A DNA stretch of 64,000 nt from JABWBD01 sp040768665 (GTDB lineage: Bacteria > Planctomycetota > Planctomycetia > Pirellulales > Thermoguttaceae), in assembly GCA_040768665.1 (NCBI GenBank), contig JAXGMN010000008.1, forward strand, positions 1-64,000. The letters run 5' to 3'. Under the pieces are notes generated by a model. That model did no database searches. It had not been told where the DNA came from and worked only from the letters and a program-made list of their open reading frames with translations. The number at the start of each line of letters is the position of its first letter. The first letter of the stretch is position 1. This document shows positions 9,267 to 18,389 of this stretch, piece by piece. Made by a program: the position numbers and the translations under genes.

Positions 9267-10541
9267 ATGACTATCTTCCGTCAAACCCTACCTGAGGGCT
9301 GGCTGCCACTAGCCGTAGTGGCGTGGGTGGCGATTGTAGGCAGCACAGCCTGCGGGGCGAATTCGAAAGGCAAGGCAATGTCGTACCGAGAAGCAAAGGA
9401 GTTTCTCTCGCGACACACGAAGGTCGTCGAGTTGAGCAACAAGGAGGGGGCGCGGGTTGCCGTCTGCCCCGATTGGCAGGGTCGTGCGATGACGTCGACC
9501 TGCAGCGGGCCTGATGGACTCAGTTTCGGCTTCATCAACCGGGAGTTCATCGAAAGCGGCGAGAAGAATCCGCATTTCAACAACTACGGCGCCGAAGATC
9601 GGCTCTGGCTCTCGCCGGAAGGCGGCCCGTTCAGCCTCTGGTTCAAGCCCGGCGCGCGGCAGATCCTCGACAACTGGTTTACCCCGTCGGCGTTCAACGA
9701 GGGACCGTTCGAGGTGACCTCGAGCCCGGAGGCCGGAGCCTGCCGAATGGGCACCCGCATGCAGTTCGACAACACCTCCGGCACGAAGTTCGACCTGTCG
9801 GCGATCCGCGTGGTAAGGCTGCTGGGAAAGAACGACTACGCCGACCTGTTCGGCAAGACGGCCGCCAAGATGCTGGAGGGGCCAACGAAGAAAGTCGGCT
9901 ACGAATCGATCAACACGGTCACGAACATCGGACGGGCGACGACGAAGGAAAAGGGGCTCGTGTCGATCTGGATGCTGGGGATGTTCAATTGCAGTCCCAA
10001 GACGGTCGTGATCGTACCCTACAAGACCGGAGAGGAGAAGAAGCTCGGCCCGATCGTCAAGTCCGACTATTTCGGCGAAGTCCCGCCCGAACGTTTGAAG
10101 GTCACCGACGACGCGATCCTCTTCCTGGCCGACGGCGAATTCCGCTCGAAGATCGGCACGTCGCAGAAGCGGGCGAAGAACGTGCTCGGCTCGATCGATT
10201 TCGACAGTGAAGCGCTCACGCTCGTCCACTTCTCGATGCCCAAGGATCCGGCCAAGGTCGATTACATGAACAACATGTGGGGCGAGCAGGACGATTCCTA
10301 CTCGGGCGACGTGGCCAATTCCTACAACGACGGGCCGCCGGAACCCGGTAAAAAAGGGCTGGGAGCATTTTACGAAATCGAGTCGCTGTCGCCGGCCTTC
10401 GAGATGAAGACCGGCCAGTCGCTCACGCATCAACACCGCACGGTTCACATCCAGGCCGACATGAAGACGCTCAACGCGCTTGCAAAGGAAGTGCTGGGCG
10501 TTGACCTGGAGGCCGTCCGCAACGAGATGTTTGCGAAATAG
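9267..10541 (+). CDS. Secreted lipoprotein, DUF6786-like
   Basis: 424 residues. The N-terminus has a hydrophobic stretch ending IVGSTACGAN, which fits a lipobox with Cys as the lipidated residue. The body is an all-beta sugar-mutarotase-like protein (VCPDWQGRAMTSTCSGPDG, FGFINREFI, HFNNYGAEDRLWLSPEGGPF), which I associate with the DUF6786 family of planctomycetes and Bacteroidetes. Its function is unknown; galactose-mutarotase-like folds usually bind or modify sugars. The ATG has AGAGG upstream. A palindromic repeat begins 12 bases after its stop codon. Confidence 0.75.
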   Translation: MTIFRQTLPEGWLPLAVVAWVAIVGSTACGANSKGKAMSYREAKEFLSRHTKVVELSNKEGARVAVCPDWQGRAMTSTCSGPDGLSFGFINREFIESGEKNPHFNNYGAEDRLWLSPEGGPFSLWFKPGARQILDNWFTPSAFNEGPFEVTSSPEAGACRMGTRMQFDNTSGTKFDLSAIRVVRLLGKNDYADLFGKTAAKMLEGPTKKVGYESINTVTNIGRATTKEKGLVSIWMLGMFNCSPKTVVIVPYKTGEEKKLGPIVKSDYFGEVPPERLKVTDDAILFLADGEFRSKIGTSQKRAKNVLGSIDFDSEALTLVHFSMPKDPAKVDYMNNMWGEQDDSYSGDVANSYNDGPPEPGKKGLGAFYEIESLSPAFEMKTGQSLTHQHRTVHIQADMKTLNALAKEVLGVDLEAVRNEMFAK

Positions 10542-10552
10542 GCGCCCAATGA

Positions 10553-10642
10553 GAGCCTACAAAACCTCGCGAGGGGACAGGCAAATTTTGCTGTGAAGAC
10601 TCCGCAAAATGAGCCAGCCCCCGACGGTTTTGGGATAGGCTC
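10553..10642. repeat. Palindromic repeat, family A (GAGCCTA...TAGGCTC ends)
   Basis: Right end CGGTTTTGGGATAGGCTC is identical to that of the copy at 12991-13089. The left end GAGCCTACAAAACC is slightly degenerate. The core contains GGGGACAGGCA and GAGCCAGCCCCC. It lies between two genes and supplies a misleading ATG (10593) upstream of the next one. Confidence 0.8.
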
Positions 10643-10664
10643 CAAGCCCAGCGGAGGCAACGTT

Positions 10665-11861
10665 TTGCCCGACGAAACTCAGCCGGCAACCCCCGGCAAG
10701 CCGCAGCAGGCGAGCAGCAAGCTGCCAATCGACTCCAGCGAGCTGACGCCCAAAGAACTGGCCGAGGCGAGGCTGTACAGTCGTCTGTCCCTGAAGAACA
10801 GTTTGACGGACAAGGGGATCGATTTCCTCTATCTGTTCACCATGGCGGCGGTCTTTGCCCGACCGATCGACCAGTGGCTTTCCGGCTCCGCGGTCCTCGA
10901 CCGCTGGGAGCCGCTCCGGCTGATCGTGTTTTTCCTGATCCTCACCGGTGTGCACGCGGTGGTCTCGCTGCCGCTGGCCTGGAAGGCCGACTATGTGCTG
11001 GAGCACCGTTTCGGGCTGAGCAAGCTTTCTCCGGGCGGCTGGGCGTTGCGGTATCTGAAGCGTTTTGCACTGTCGACCGCCTTTGGCGCGGTCCTGGTCC
11101 TGGGCCTGTACTGGATCATCTGGACGACCGGTCCGTGGTGGTGGATCGTGGCCGCCGCCGTGTTCTTTGCGGTCAGCATCGTGCTCGGGCAATGGATGCC
11201 GGTCCTGATCTTGCCATTGTTCTACAAGATCGAACGGGTCGACGCTCCCGAGCTCAGCGATCGCTTCCGCCGACTGTCCGAAGGCACGGGGTTGTCGATC
11301 GAGGGTGTCTACCGCATCGCGCTGAGCGAGGAGACGGTCAAGGGCAACGCCATGCTCGCCGGGCTCGGACGCACTCGCCGCGTCCTGCTTGGCGATACGG
11401 TGCTTGAACGCTTCACTCCCGACGAGATCGAAGTGATCTTCGCGCACGAGATCGGACATCACGTTCTGAACCATATCCACAAGCTGATCGGCGCGGGACT
11501 GGTGTTTGCCTTGGTCGGTTTCTGGCTTTCCGACAAGGCGTTGGCGGCCTGGATCGCGCAGGCCCAAGGTGTCTTTCGCCACGCGCAAATGCCGGTTTTC
11601 GCGCTGCCGATGGTGATCCTCGTTCTCTCGGTCTTCGGCACGGTGGCCGGTCCCCTGCAGAATGCCATCAGCCGCCGCTTCGAGCGGCAGAGCGACCGGT
11701 ACGCCCTGGACCGCACCTCCAAGAAAGCCGCTTACATCGGCGCGTTCCGCAAGCTGGCCCGGCTGAACAAGGACGATCCCGAGCCCCATTGGCTCGAGGT
11801 GGTCCTCTTCCGCAGCCACCCCCCGATTAGCGAGCGCGTGGCCATGGCCAAGAGGCCCTAG
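10665..11861 (+). CDS. M48 family (Ste24/CAAX-protease-like) membrane metallopeptidase
   Basis: About 398 residues. Several transmembrane helices surround the zinc motif FAHEIGHHVLNH (HExxH); the third ligand is probably the Glu in FERQSDRYA or a nearby acidic residue. The N-terminal membrane region and the LPLFYKIE motif match the CAAX prenyl protease 1 (Ste24) group rather than HtpX. It probably degrades or clips membrane proteins. The open frame extends back to an ATG at 10593, but that lies inside a palindromic repeat. I prefer the TTG at 10665, which has GGAGG seven bases upstream. Start uncertain, family firm. Confidence 0.87.
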   Translation: MPDETQPATPGKPQQASSKLPIDSSELTPKELAEARLYSRLSLKNSLTDKGIDFLYLFTMAAVFARPIDQWLSGSAVLDRWEPLRLIVFFLILTGVHAVVSLPLAWKADYVLEHRFGLSKLSPGGWALRYLKRFALSTAFGAVLVLGLYWIIWTTGPWWWIVAAAVFFAVSIVLGQWMPVLILPLFYKIERVDAPELSDRFRRLSEGTGLSIEGVYRIALSEETVKGNAMLAGLGRTRRVLLGDTVLERFTPDEIEVIFAHEIGHHVLNHIHKLIGAGLVFALVGFWLSDKALAAWIAQAQGVFRHAQMPVFALPMVILVLSVFGTVAGPLQNAISRRFERQSDRYALDRTSKKAAYIGAFRKLARLNKDDPEPHWLEVVLFRSHPPISERVAMAKRP

Positions 11862-11865
11862 CAAA

Positions 11866-11940
11866 ACGGGGACAGGCACCTCGCCAGGACGCCTATTTTC
11901 CGGGTGTTGGCGATGCTTGGCTCGGAGCCAGTCGCCGATT
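11866..11940. repeat. Degenerate GGGGACAGGCACC-type repeat
   Basis: ACGGGGACAGGCACC begins the element, and GGAGCCAGTCGCC closes a poorly paired inverted core. It lies directly after the M48 protease stop codon. The remaining bases up to the PAAR gene hold no recognisable feature. Confidence 0.5.
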
Positions 11941-12118
11941 TGTTCTTGGCCATGGCCAAGGACGTGTAGCCGGCGAGCCGCAAAGGCGTTGCATTCGACT
12001 CAAGCCGCCGCGCCGTGCCCGGAAATTACGGTTCTGCCCTGCCGTCAAGCTCTCCGGAACAGGGAATGTTGAACAATTGAAACGCTGAGGTGGAACGACG
12101 CCCCGGAGAAACCCCATA

Positions 12119-12361
12119 ATGAAGGCGCCCCATCCGGCAGCCCGTGCCACGGAATCAACCTCAGGCTGCCGTTCGGTGATGATCGGTGGACTCCCCGCCG
12201 TGAGGATTGGCGACATGCTGAATGATCCCAAGGCGGCAGGCAGGATCGCCGGCGGTTGCGCTACCGTCCTTATCGGCGGCATCCGCCTGGCACGGATGGG
12301 TGACCGGACCGACAAAGGCGTCGTCGTCGCGACCGGCTGTCCCAGCGTGTTGGTCGGGTAG
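12119..12361 (+). CDS. Small PAAR-repeat protein
   Basis: 80 residues made of PAAR-type repeats: MIGGLPAVRIGDM, TVLIGGIRLARMGDRTD and GCPSVLVG. PAAR proteins form the conical tip of type VI or other contractile injection spikes and carry effectors. No other injection gene lies in the window, and the first repeat is degenerate (SGCRSV, with no zinc-site residues that I can see), so this may be an orphan tip or a remnant. No clear ribosome-binding site is visible. Confidence 0.65.
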   Translation: MKAPHPAARATESTSGCRSVMIGGLPAVRIGDMLNDPKAAGRIAGGCATVLIGGIRLARMGDRTDKGVVVATGCPSVLVG

Positions 12362-12390
12362 ATGATTGGGGTAGATGATTGGGTCGCGGC

Positions 12391-12480
12391 CTGATGAAAA
12401 AGACAGGCACCGCCAGTCCTCGTGAGTTGCCGGCGCGACCCTACAAGGTCTTGCGGGAGCCAGTCCCCTTTTTTCATCAG
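12391..12480. repeat. Palindromic repeat, family C (CTGATGAAAAA ends)
   Basis: CTGATGAAAAAGACAGGCACC and its mirror GAGCCAGTCCCCTTTTTTCATCAG flank an internal segment. Related copies lie at 30084-30164 (reverse orientation) and 30869-30958. It ends 26 bases upstream of the next start codon. Confidence 0.75.
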
Positions 12481-12505
12481 GCCAATGGGTCGATTGCCCG
12501 CCAAG

Positions 12506-13288
12506 ATGGAAATTCCCTTCCACAAACAGCTTCCCGCCACTTTCGGCCGCTCCTGTGGTGCGGCGGCTCTGGCGATGGTCTACGCCTCGCTGGGCCTTTC
12601 GGCCCGGCAAGAGCAGATCTGGGAGGAGATCGGCCTTGAAGAAGGCGGCCCGCCGCGAGCCACACGGAGCTTTCTGCTTGCCCGACATGCCTTGGGCCGC
12701 GGGCTTGACGCCGTCGTGCTTCAATCGATGCGGCCCTGGGACGGGCTTCATGCATGCTGGACCGCCGGCGCCCGTGTCATCCTGAACCATCGCCTTCGGA
12801 CCGACTCGCCGCTGGGCCACTTCTCCGTGCTGGCGGGAATCGATGCGGAGTCGGCTCTGGTTCACGATCCGCAGTTCGGCCCATACCGGCGCTTGTGCCG
12901 CCACGATTTGCTGCGACTGTGGCTGCCGACCGCCGGCAGCTCGGAGATCGTGGGACATGTCCTGGTGGCAATCGCCCCGCGAACGGATAAGAGCCTATCC
13001 CAAAACCGCACCAGGAGAAGGGGACAGGCACATTTTGCTCCGAAGACTCCGCAAAATGAGCCAGTCCCCGGCGGTTTTGGGATAGGCTCTCAGGCGGGCC
13101 GGTGTCCAGTCTGCGGAACGCCCATAGCTTGGGAAGTGACGTGTGACCGCTGCGGGAAGCTCGTCCCGTTGCGACCGGTCGCGGCGCTAGCGTGCGGCCA
13201 GAGTAGCTGCTGCGCACGATTATGGAAATATGTCTTCTGTCCCGTTTGCGATCTTCCGATCGGAGAGCTCGCAACCGGAGCAAGATAG
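12506..13288 (+). CDS. C39-like cysteine peptidase-fold protein with C-terminal zinc ribbon and in-frame repeat insertion
   Basis: 260 residues. Residues 1-160 resemble the papain-like C39/BtrH group: FGRSCGAAALAMVYASLG has the catalytic-type Cys, LGHFSVLAGID the His, and VHDPQFG the Asp. The end holds a zinc-ribbon-like domain with CPVCGTPIAWEVTCDRCGK and FCPVCDLP. Between them about 33 residues (SLSQNRTRRRGQAHFAPKTP...) are encoded by a 99-bp palindromic repeat read in frame. It may process or sense peptides; no partner is evident. The start at 12506 is the first that gives the conserved N-terminus; a second ATG at 12485 is possible. Confidence 0.75.
   Translation: MEIPFHKQLPATFGRSCGAAALAMVYASLGLSARQEQIWEEIGLEEGGPPRATRSFLLARHALGRGLDAVVLQSMRPWDGLHACWTAGARVILNHRLRTDSPLGHFSVLAGIDAESALVHDPQFGPYRRLCRHDLLRLWLPTAGSSEIVGHVLVAIAPRTDKSLSQNRTRRRGQAHFAPKTPQNEPVPGGFGIGSQAGRCPVCGTPIAWEVTCDRCGKLVPLRPVAALACGQSSCCARLWKYVFCPVCDLPIGELATGAR
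12991..13089. repeat. Palindromic repeat, family A, inserted in a coding sequence
   Basis: GAGCCTATCCCAAAACCG and CGGTTTTGGGATAGGCTC are perfect 18-bp inverted ends of a 99-base element (33 codons). The core contains GGGGACAGGCACATTTTGC and GCAAAATGAGCCAGTCCCC. The element sits inside the C39-like gene without breaking its frame. Confidence 0.88.
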
Positions 13289-13290
13289 GC

Positions 13291-14370
13291 TCAGAGGCCT
13301 GCGACGGTTGGATCTTCTTGCCAGCAGTCCCTGCCTTCTGCCACAGGAATCAGGGCGTGCCGGCGGAGTTGCTCCAATTCGGTGAGCAGCTCGTCGATCG
13401 CAGTGGACGGTTCGGCATCTTCTGCACGGGCATCGCCGAATCCCAGCAGTTGATCGACGATGTACACCGGGCGGCGTTTCACTTCGTTGTGGATCCGGCC
13501 GATATACTCGCCGAGGATCCCCAGGCAGATCAATTGCACGCCGGCCAGGAAGAACATGCCGCACGCGACCGTGGCAAAACCGGGGAGCGAATTCGCGTCA
13601 CCCACCAATCGCCAGACGAGAATCGCCAGGCCCCAAAGAAAGGCGAGCGTCGAAACCGTGACGCCGAACAGGGTGGCCAACCGGACCGGCAACTCGCTGA
13701 ACGTCAGCAGGCCGTCGACCGCCAGCAGCAGCAGTTTCGAAAGCGAGTACTTCGAGCGCCCCGCCGCTCGAGCGCTGCGGTTGTAGGCCATGCCCGTCTG
13801 ACGGAAGCCGACCCAGCTCCGCATCCCGCGAATGAACCGATGACGCTCCGGCATGGCTCGAATCTCTTTCACCACGCGCGAGGTCATCAGGCAGAAGTCG
13901 CCGGAATCCAAGGGAATATGGATGCTCGCCACGCTCCGCAGCAGCCGGTAGAAGGCCCAATAGCAGAGGCGCTTCCACCAGTTTTCCTTCCGCTGCTGCC
14001 GAACGGCGTAGACTACGTCGTACCCTTCGGCCAGCTTTTCCCGAAAGGCCAAGAGCACCTCGGGCGGGTCCTGAAGATCGCCATCGAGGATGCCCACCTG
14101 GCGGCCGCGCGCAAAGTCGAGCCCGGCGCTGACCGCGCGCTGATGCCCGAAGTTTCGCGACAAGAGCACGCCGCGAAATCGTTGGTCGCGTGCACAGAGC
14201 CGCTCGATCTTCTCTCGCGTGCCGTCAGTGCTGCCGTCGTCGACAAGAATCGTCTCGCACGCCCCGCCCGCGGCGTCCATCGCGGACCGCATTCGTTGGG
14301 CCAGCGCGTCGAAGACTTCGACCTCGTTATAGAGCGGAATGACGAAGCTCAGTTCTACGGGCGCGTTCAC
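13291..14370 (-). CDS. GT2 family glycosyltransferase, polyisoprenyl-phosphate (DPM1/GtrB-like)
   Basis: 359 residues. The N-terminal GT-A domain has SFVIPLYNEVE, ILVDDGSTDGT and GILDGDLQDPPE (donor/metal site). The later part contains the LLSRNFGHQRAVSAG motif, then two C-terminal transmembrane helices (LFGVTVSTLAFLWGLAILV and GMFFLAGVQLICLGILG). This architecture transfers a sugar from a nucleotide donor to a polyprenyl phosphate at the inner membrane. It lies 3 bases downstream of the methyltransferase gene, so they are probably one transcript. It converges on the C39-like gene with 2 bases between stop codons. Confidence 0.92.
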   Translation of the reverse strand: MNAPVELSFVIPLYNEVEVFDALAQRMRSAMDAAGGACETILVDDGSTDGTREKIERLCARDQRFRGVLLSRNFGHQRAVSAGLDFARGRQVGILDGDLQDPPEVLLAFREKLAEGYDVVYAVRQQRKENWWKRLCYWAFYRLLRSVASIHIPLDSGDFCLMTSRVVKEIRAMPERHRFIRGMRSWVGFRQTGMAYNRSARAAGRSKYSLSKLLLLAVDGLLTFSELPVRLATLFGVTVSTLAFLWGLAILVWRLVGDANSLPGFATVACGMFFLAGVQLICLGILGEYIGRIHNEVKRRPVYIVDQLLGFGDARAEDAEPSTAIDELLTELEQLRRHALIPVAEGRDCWQEDPTVAGL

Positions 14371-14373
14371 GGC

Positions 14374-15177
14374 CTACCTCACAGGCTGGGCGACGGCGAC
14401 GAGCGAGGTGCCGACCGGCGGGCACGGCAGGAGGCGCGTCTCCACCTGCATCAATCCTCGAAACGCCGCGTGGACGGCCGGCAAGCACGGCTGAAATCCT
14501 GTGGCAACGACCTTGGTGGGGCTTGTGCAACGAAGCACCGCCTTCCGCAGCGCGATGATCGGCAGGAGGGAGAATCCCCAGTAGGTGTGGCGGAGAAGCC
14601 TGAATCCGGCCGCAGTCAGTTCGCGCCGCAGCAAATCTGCCTGGTATCGCTTCACGTGTCCCTGTGCTTCGTCATAGCGGCTGTAGAGCCACTGCAGAGC
14701 CGGCACGGTCACCACGAGCAGCGCCTCATCGCGAAGGTGGTAACGAATGGAGTCCAGGAAGCTGACCGGGTCGTCGATGTGTTCCAACGTGTCCAGCAGG
14801 AAAACGCTGCTAAAGTGCCGTTGCCACTGGGGTCGCCGGTCGTGGACGTTGTAGAGATACAGCGAACCTCCGCCCTGCTCCGCCGAATGCAAGGCAACGA
14901 GATTCAGGTCACAGCCGGCAATCTCTCGGCCGTAATGGACGTGCAATTGCCGGCGTGCGACACCGTTGCCGCAGCCGACCTCCAGCAGGCGATCTCCCAA
15001 GTCTAATCCGTCCAACAGTCGAATCAGCGCCGCCATCCTCCACTGGAACCAGAAATGGTCGGCGGAGGCGTAGCGGTACCAGTCGTCCGCCATGTGATAA
15101 GGCGACGGCTCGGAAAGAAGGGTCACTCCTCTTTCCTGCGACGCTTCCAGCGACGGCACTTCGAGTTCTACCGACAT
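14374..15177 (-). CDS. Class I SAM-dependent methyltransferase
   Basis: 267 residues. Motif I is LLEVGCGNGVAR, followed by IAGCDLNLVALH, VFLLDTLEHIDDPVSFL (motif post-II, with the acidic DTLEHI) and LVVTVPALQWLYSRYDEAQGH. This is the Methyltransf_11/23 type often found in surface polysaccharide and lipid-linked sugar loci. It is transcribed ahead of the GT2 gene, which supports a role in modifying a glycan or its lipid carrier. It diverges from a polytopic membrane protein gene. Confidence 0.88.
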   Translation of the reverse strand: MSVELEVPSLEASQERGVTLLSEPSPYHMADDWYRYASADHFWFQWRMAALIRLLDGLDLGDRLLEVGCGNGVARRQLHVHYGREIAGCDLNLVALHSAEQGGGSLYLYNVHDRRPQWQRHFSSVFLLDTLEHIDDPVSFLDSIRYHLRDEALLVVTVPALQWLYSRYDEAQGHVKRYQADLLRRELTAAGFRLLRHTYWGFSLLPIIALRKAVLRCTSPTKVVATGFQPCLPAVHAAFRGLMQVETRLLPCPPVGTSLVAVAQPVR

Positions 15178-15394
15178 CGTATTCCCCGCCTCTCAACTTC
15201 AACTCCATCGCAACTCTACGTCACTCCCAGTCCGTTGCGCGCAGGGCAGAAAAGCGTTCATCACCGCGCCAGAAGGTCCTGCCTACGTCCGCGCAGAGCC
15301 GCCCTCGGCGCTGAGCTAGAGTAGTGGTGTGAGGCGTACCTCGCCTGGAAGCGCCTTCGACGATTAAGCCCAGCCTACGAACAGGATCGGCCGG

Positions 15395-17077
15395 ATGATC
15401 GGTACGACAGGAACAGCCCGAACAGCCACCGCGGAACCGAGTGCCTTGCGGCCGACGTGGCTCAGTATCGGTCTGCCCGACGTCCTGTTCATCTTCCTGA
15501 GCCTGGCGATCCTGCAGAAGGCCAGCATGGGAATGATGGATGATCCGGGGCTGGGCTGGCACCTGCGGATCCCCGATCAGATGTGGGAATGGGGCGGCTT
15601 TCTTCGTGAGGAAGCATTCTGCCAGCCGACCCTGGGACGACCGTGGGTCACACAGGCATGGCTGGGAGATCTTCTGTTCAGAACCGTCTATTGGTGGGGC
15701 GGCCTGAACGCGATCGCAGTACTTACCACGCTGACGATTACCCTGGTGCTCCGCATCCTTTACGTGCAGATGCGCAGCGCCGGCGTGCCCTGGCCGGCCG
15801 CACTCGGCTGGACCTTCCTGGCGACGCTGGGAACCGCGACCTCCTGGGTCGCACGACCCAACGTGTTTACGTTCCTCGGCCTGGTCCTGACCGTGCAGAT
15901 CTGCCGGCAGTTCCACCGGGGCGAAATCTCGACCCGAGGGACGTTGTGGCTTGTGCCGCTCTTTGCCCTATGGCCCAACATGCACGGCGGATTCCTCGCC
16001 GGAGTGATCGCGCTGTGCGTGACGTACGCCACGGAATGGGCCGTGGTTTTGGGGGCGGCCAAACCGGACCGACGCGTCGATGCGTGGCGACGCATCCGCT
16101 GGTGGACGGGCCTCGGGCCGGTCCTGTTCGCTGCGACGCTCGTCAATCCCTACGGGCTCAATCTGCACCTCTGGAACGTGCAACTGCTGACCGACTCGTT
16201 CATCCAATCGGGCACGACCGAGGAATGGCTCCCGCCCGACTTCGGTGCCGACGGCTGGTTTCGCATCGAGTTGCTGATCCTGCTGTTGCCGTTGCTGGCG
16301 GCGTCGAGCCGCCTGCGAATCGATGCGGTTTCGCTGATGCTGTGCGTCGTCTGGCTTCACTTCGCGCTGACGGCCCGGCGATACAGCCCGCTCTGGGTGG
16401 TCGTAGCTGCGCCGGTGCTCGCGGAATTGAGCTGCCGGGTTCCCTGGATCGTGCGTATCGCCGGACGGCTTAAGGAGGGAATCTCGGACGATTTGCGGCA
16501 CGTGCTGACGGCTCGTGCGGGCAAGCCCGCCTGGTCCGCAAGCGCCGTTTTCGCCATGGCGCTACTGCTGGTTTCTCCATGGCTTGGCCAGGTCGCCAGG
16601 CACGACCCGAAGTACATGCCTGCGGCGGCGCTCGATCGGCTGCTGGCCGAGTATCGCGGCGAGCGAGTTTTTCACTCCGTCAACTGGGGAGGCTATTTGA
16701 TCTGGCATGGATGGAGTTGCCAGCCGCGGCTGAAGACCTGGATCGACGACCGGCTCGATGTGCACGGTCCTGAACACATGGCGGAGTACTTCAGCATCAT
16801 CTCTGCCGCGTCCGGCTGGCAGCAGTCCCTCGACCGGCACGCCATCGGCCTGCTTTGCATTCCCACCGATTCACGTTTGGCTGAAGCCGTGGCGGCGAGT
16901 TCCCAGTGGAAGGGACTGTTCCGGGAGCAGGGAGTCGCCGCTTTCCGCCGGGCGGAAGTCGTGGGCGCAACGGAGCCCGCACCGCCGGGCTCTACTTCAC
17001 CGGCGGCAGTTTCGCCTGGATCTCCTCCCAGGGCACTTCCTGCGGCAATCGCCCGGACCGAACGGCCAGCGCCGTAG
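15395..17077 (+). CDS. Polytopic membrane protein, possible glycosyltransferase-like
   Basis: 560 residues with about ten predicted membrane helices (for example DVLFIFLSLAILQKASMG and LLILLLPLLAASSRL) and a C-terminal soluble region of roughly 150 residues. An early acidic/aromatic loop (MDDPGLGWHLRIPDQMW) and a WVARPNVF motif resemble planctomycete relatives of GT39/PMT-type transferases, but I cannot assign a family with confidence. Its neighbours (methyltransferase, GT2) suit envelope glycan assembly. The last 86 bases overlap the end of the FAD oxidoreductase on the other strand, so the Pro-rich tail may not be conserved. Confidence 0.75.
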   Translation: MIGTTGTARTATAEPSALRPTWLSIGLPDVLFIFLSLAILQKASMGMMDDPGLGWHLRIPDQMWEWGGFLREEAFCQPTLGRPWVTQAWLGDLLFRTVYWWGGLNAIAVLTTLTITLVLRILYVQMRSAGVPWPAALGWTFLATLGTATSWVARPNVFTFLGLVLTVQICRQFHRGEISTRGTLWLVPLFALWPNMHGGFLAGVIALCVTYATEWAVVLGAAKPDRRVDAWRRIRWWTGLGPVLFAATLVNPYGLNLHLWNVQLLTDSFIQSGTTEEWLPPDFGADGWFRIELLILLLPLLAASSRLRIDAVSLMLCVVWLHFALTARRYSPLWVVVAAPVLAELSCRVPWIVRIAGRLKEGISDDLRHVLTARAGKPAWSASAVFAMALLLVSPWLGQVARHDPKYMPAAALDRLLAEYRGERVFHSVNWGGYLIWHGWSCQPRLKTWIDDRLDVHGPEHMAEYFSIISAASGWQQSLDRHAIGLLCIPTDSRLAEAVAASSQWKGLFREQGVAAFRRAEVVGATEPAPPGSTSPAAVSPGSPPRALPAAIARTERPAP

Positions 17078-18389
17078 CAACGCCCGCCGCCTCGCCCATC
17101 GCCGCCGCATTGCCGGTCACGCGGTAGCTCGAGTGGGCGATGAAGTCGCCGCTGATGCAGCGCCCGGCCATCATCAGCCCCCGGACATCGCGGGCGATCA
17201 GCGAACGCAGCGGAATGTCGTAAGGCTTCGCCCGAAACGCCGCCTTTTCGATCCCCTTTTCCTTCTCGGGATTCGTGGCGTGCACATCGATCCCAAACGT
17301 CGTGCGACAGACCGCGTCGGGTTGCTTCCGGCCTTCGCGCAGGTCTTCCGCAGTAAGCTCGTAGAGACCCGCGAGGCGGCGGCCTTCGCGAACCCCGATC
17401 TGTTCCGCGGTGGCCGTGATGCGAATATTCTTCCAGACCCCTCCCAGCGATCGCAGCCCGTTGATCAGGTTGTGGAGTTCGCGGCGCGCCCGCAGCGTCG
17501 CCGCGGTGACGTCTTGGACGTCGGTGCCTTTCACTCCATACTCGTGATTGGCCATCAGAATGAACAGGTCATCGCGAACGGGAAACAGGGACGGCTTGGC
17601 GTACGAGGGTGAGTGGCCGCCCCGCTCCATCTCGGCCCGCAACCGATCCTTCGGTCCGGCCCAAGTATCCCCCGGCCTGTGGTAGTAAGCCTGGACTTCT
17701 TCGGGAACCAATCCGGTCACCAGGCAGATCATCGACATCGGCTGGCAGAGACCCGTCTGAGGATGGCCAAAGCGGCATTCGCACCCGGCCAGCGCCCCCA
17801 GATCGCCGTCGCCCGTGCAGTCGATGAACGCCTTGGCGGCAAAGGCCTGCCGGCCGGACTTCGATTCGGCGATGGCATGGGTGAGGCGGTTTCCCTTTTC
17901 CCGATCGACCACGGCTCCACAGACGCGGCTGTGATACCGGATCTCGACGCCGGCTTCCGAACACATATCCTCCAGGGCGATCTTCACGACCTCCGGGTCG
18001 CAGCATGTGCTCGTCTCAGCCGGCGCTGCCGAGGCGGCGGTCTCCGCCTTGGCGATCCGCACGAGGATCTCCTGCATCAGCCCGCCTTTGTTCCCGGCGT
18101 CGAGGATATACGCCAGCAGCCCCGCGGTCCAAATCCCGCCCAGGCAGCCGTTGTTCTCCAGCACGAGCGTCTTCATTCCCAGCCGCGCGGCCGCTACCGC
18201 CGCCGCGATCCCCGCCGGTCCGCCACCGCAGACGACCACGTCGGCCCGGGCCGCCACCGGAGTCTCTCTGGCCGGTTCAACGACGCGGTCCGGCGTTGCC
18301 GACGCACTTCCCCCCGCAGCAAACACGGATCCTCCTAAGGGGAACACAGCGCTGAGACCACCGAGCCTGACGAAATCGCGGCGTTTCAT
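16992..18389 (-). CDS. Secreted FAD-dependent oxidoreductase (FAD_oxidored family)
   Basis: 465 residues. The N-terminus MKRRDFVRLGGLSAVFPLGG is a twin-arginine-like signal. The dinucleotide-binding motif ADVVVCGGGPAGIAAAVAAARLG follows, then NNGCLGGIWTAGLL and the FIDCTGDGDL motif characteristic of PF12831 enzymes. The C-terminal FAD site is AGRCISGDFIAHSSYRVTGN. Such enzymes are abundant in planctomycetes, and their substrates are mostly unknown. The start at 18389 was chosen for the signal peptide; the open frame continues further upstream without conserved content. Confidence 0.88.
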   Translation of the reverse strand: MKRRDFVRLGGLSAVFPLGGSVFAAGGSASATPDRVVEPARETPVAARADVVVCGGGPAGIAAAVAAARLGMKTLVLENNGCLGGIWTAGLLAYILDAGNKGGLMQEILVRIAKAETAASAAPAETSTCCDPEVVKIALEDMCSEAGVEIRYHSRVCGAVVDREKGNRLTHAIAESKSGRQAFAAKAFIDCTGDGDLGALAGCECRFGHPQTGLCQPMSMICLVTGLVPEEVQAYYHRPGDTWAGPKDRLRAEMERGGHSPSYAKPSLFPVRDDLFILMANHEYGVKGTDVQDVTAATLRARRELHNLINGLRSLGGVWKNIRITATAEQIGVREGRRLAGLYELTAEDLREGRKQPDAVCRTTFGIDVHATNPEKEKGIEKAAFRAKPYDIPLRSLIARDVRGLMMAGRCISGDFIAHSSYRVTGNAAAMGEAAGVATALAVRSGRLPQEVPWEEIQAKLPPVK

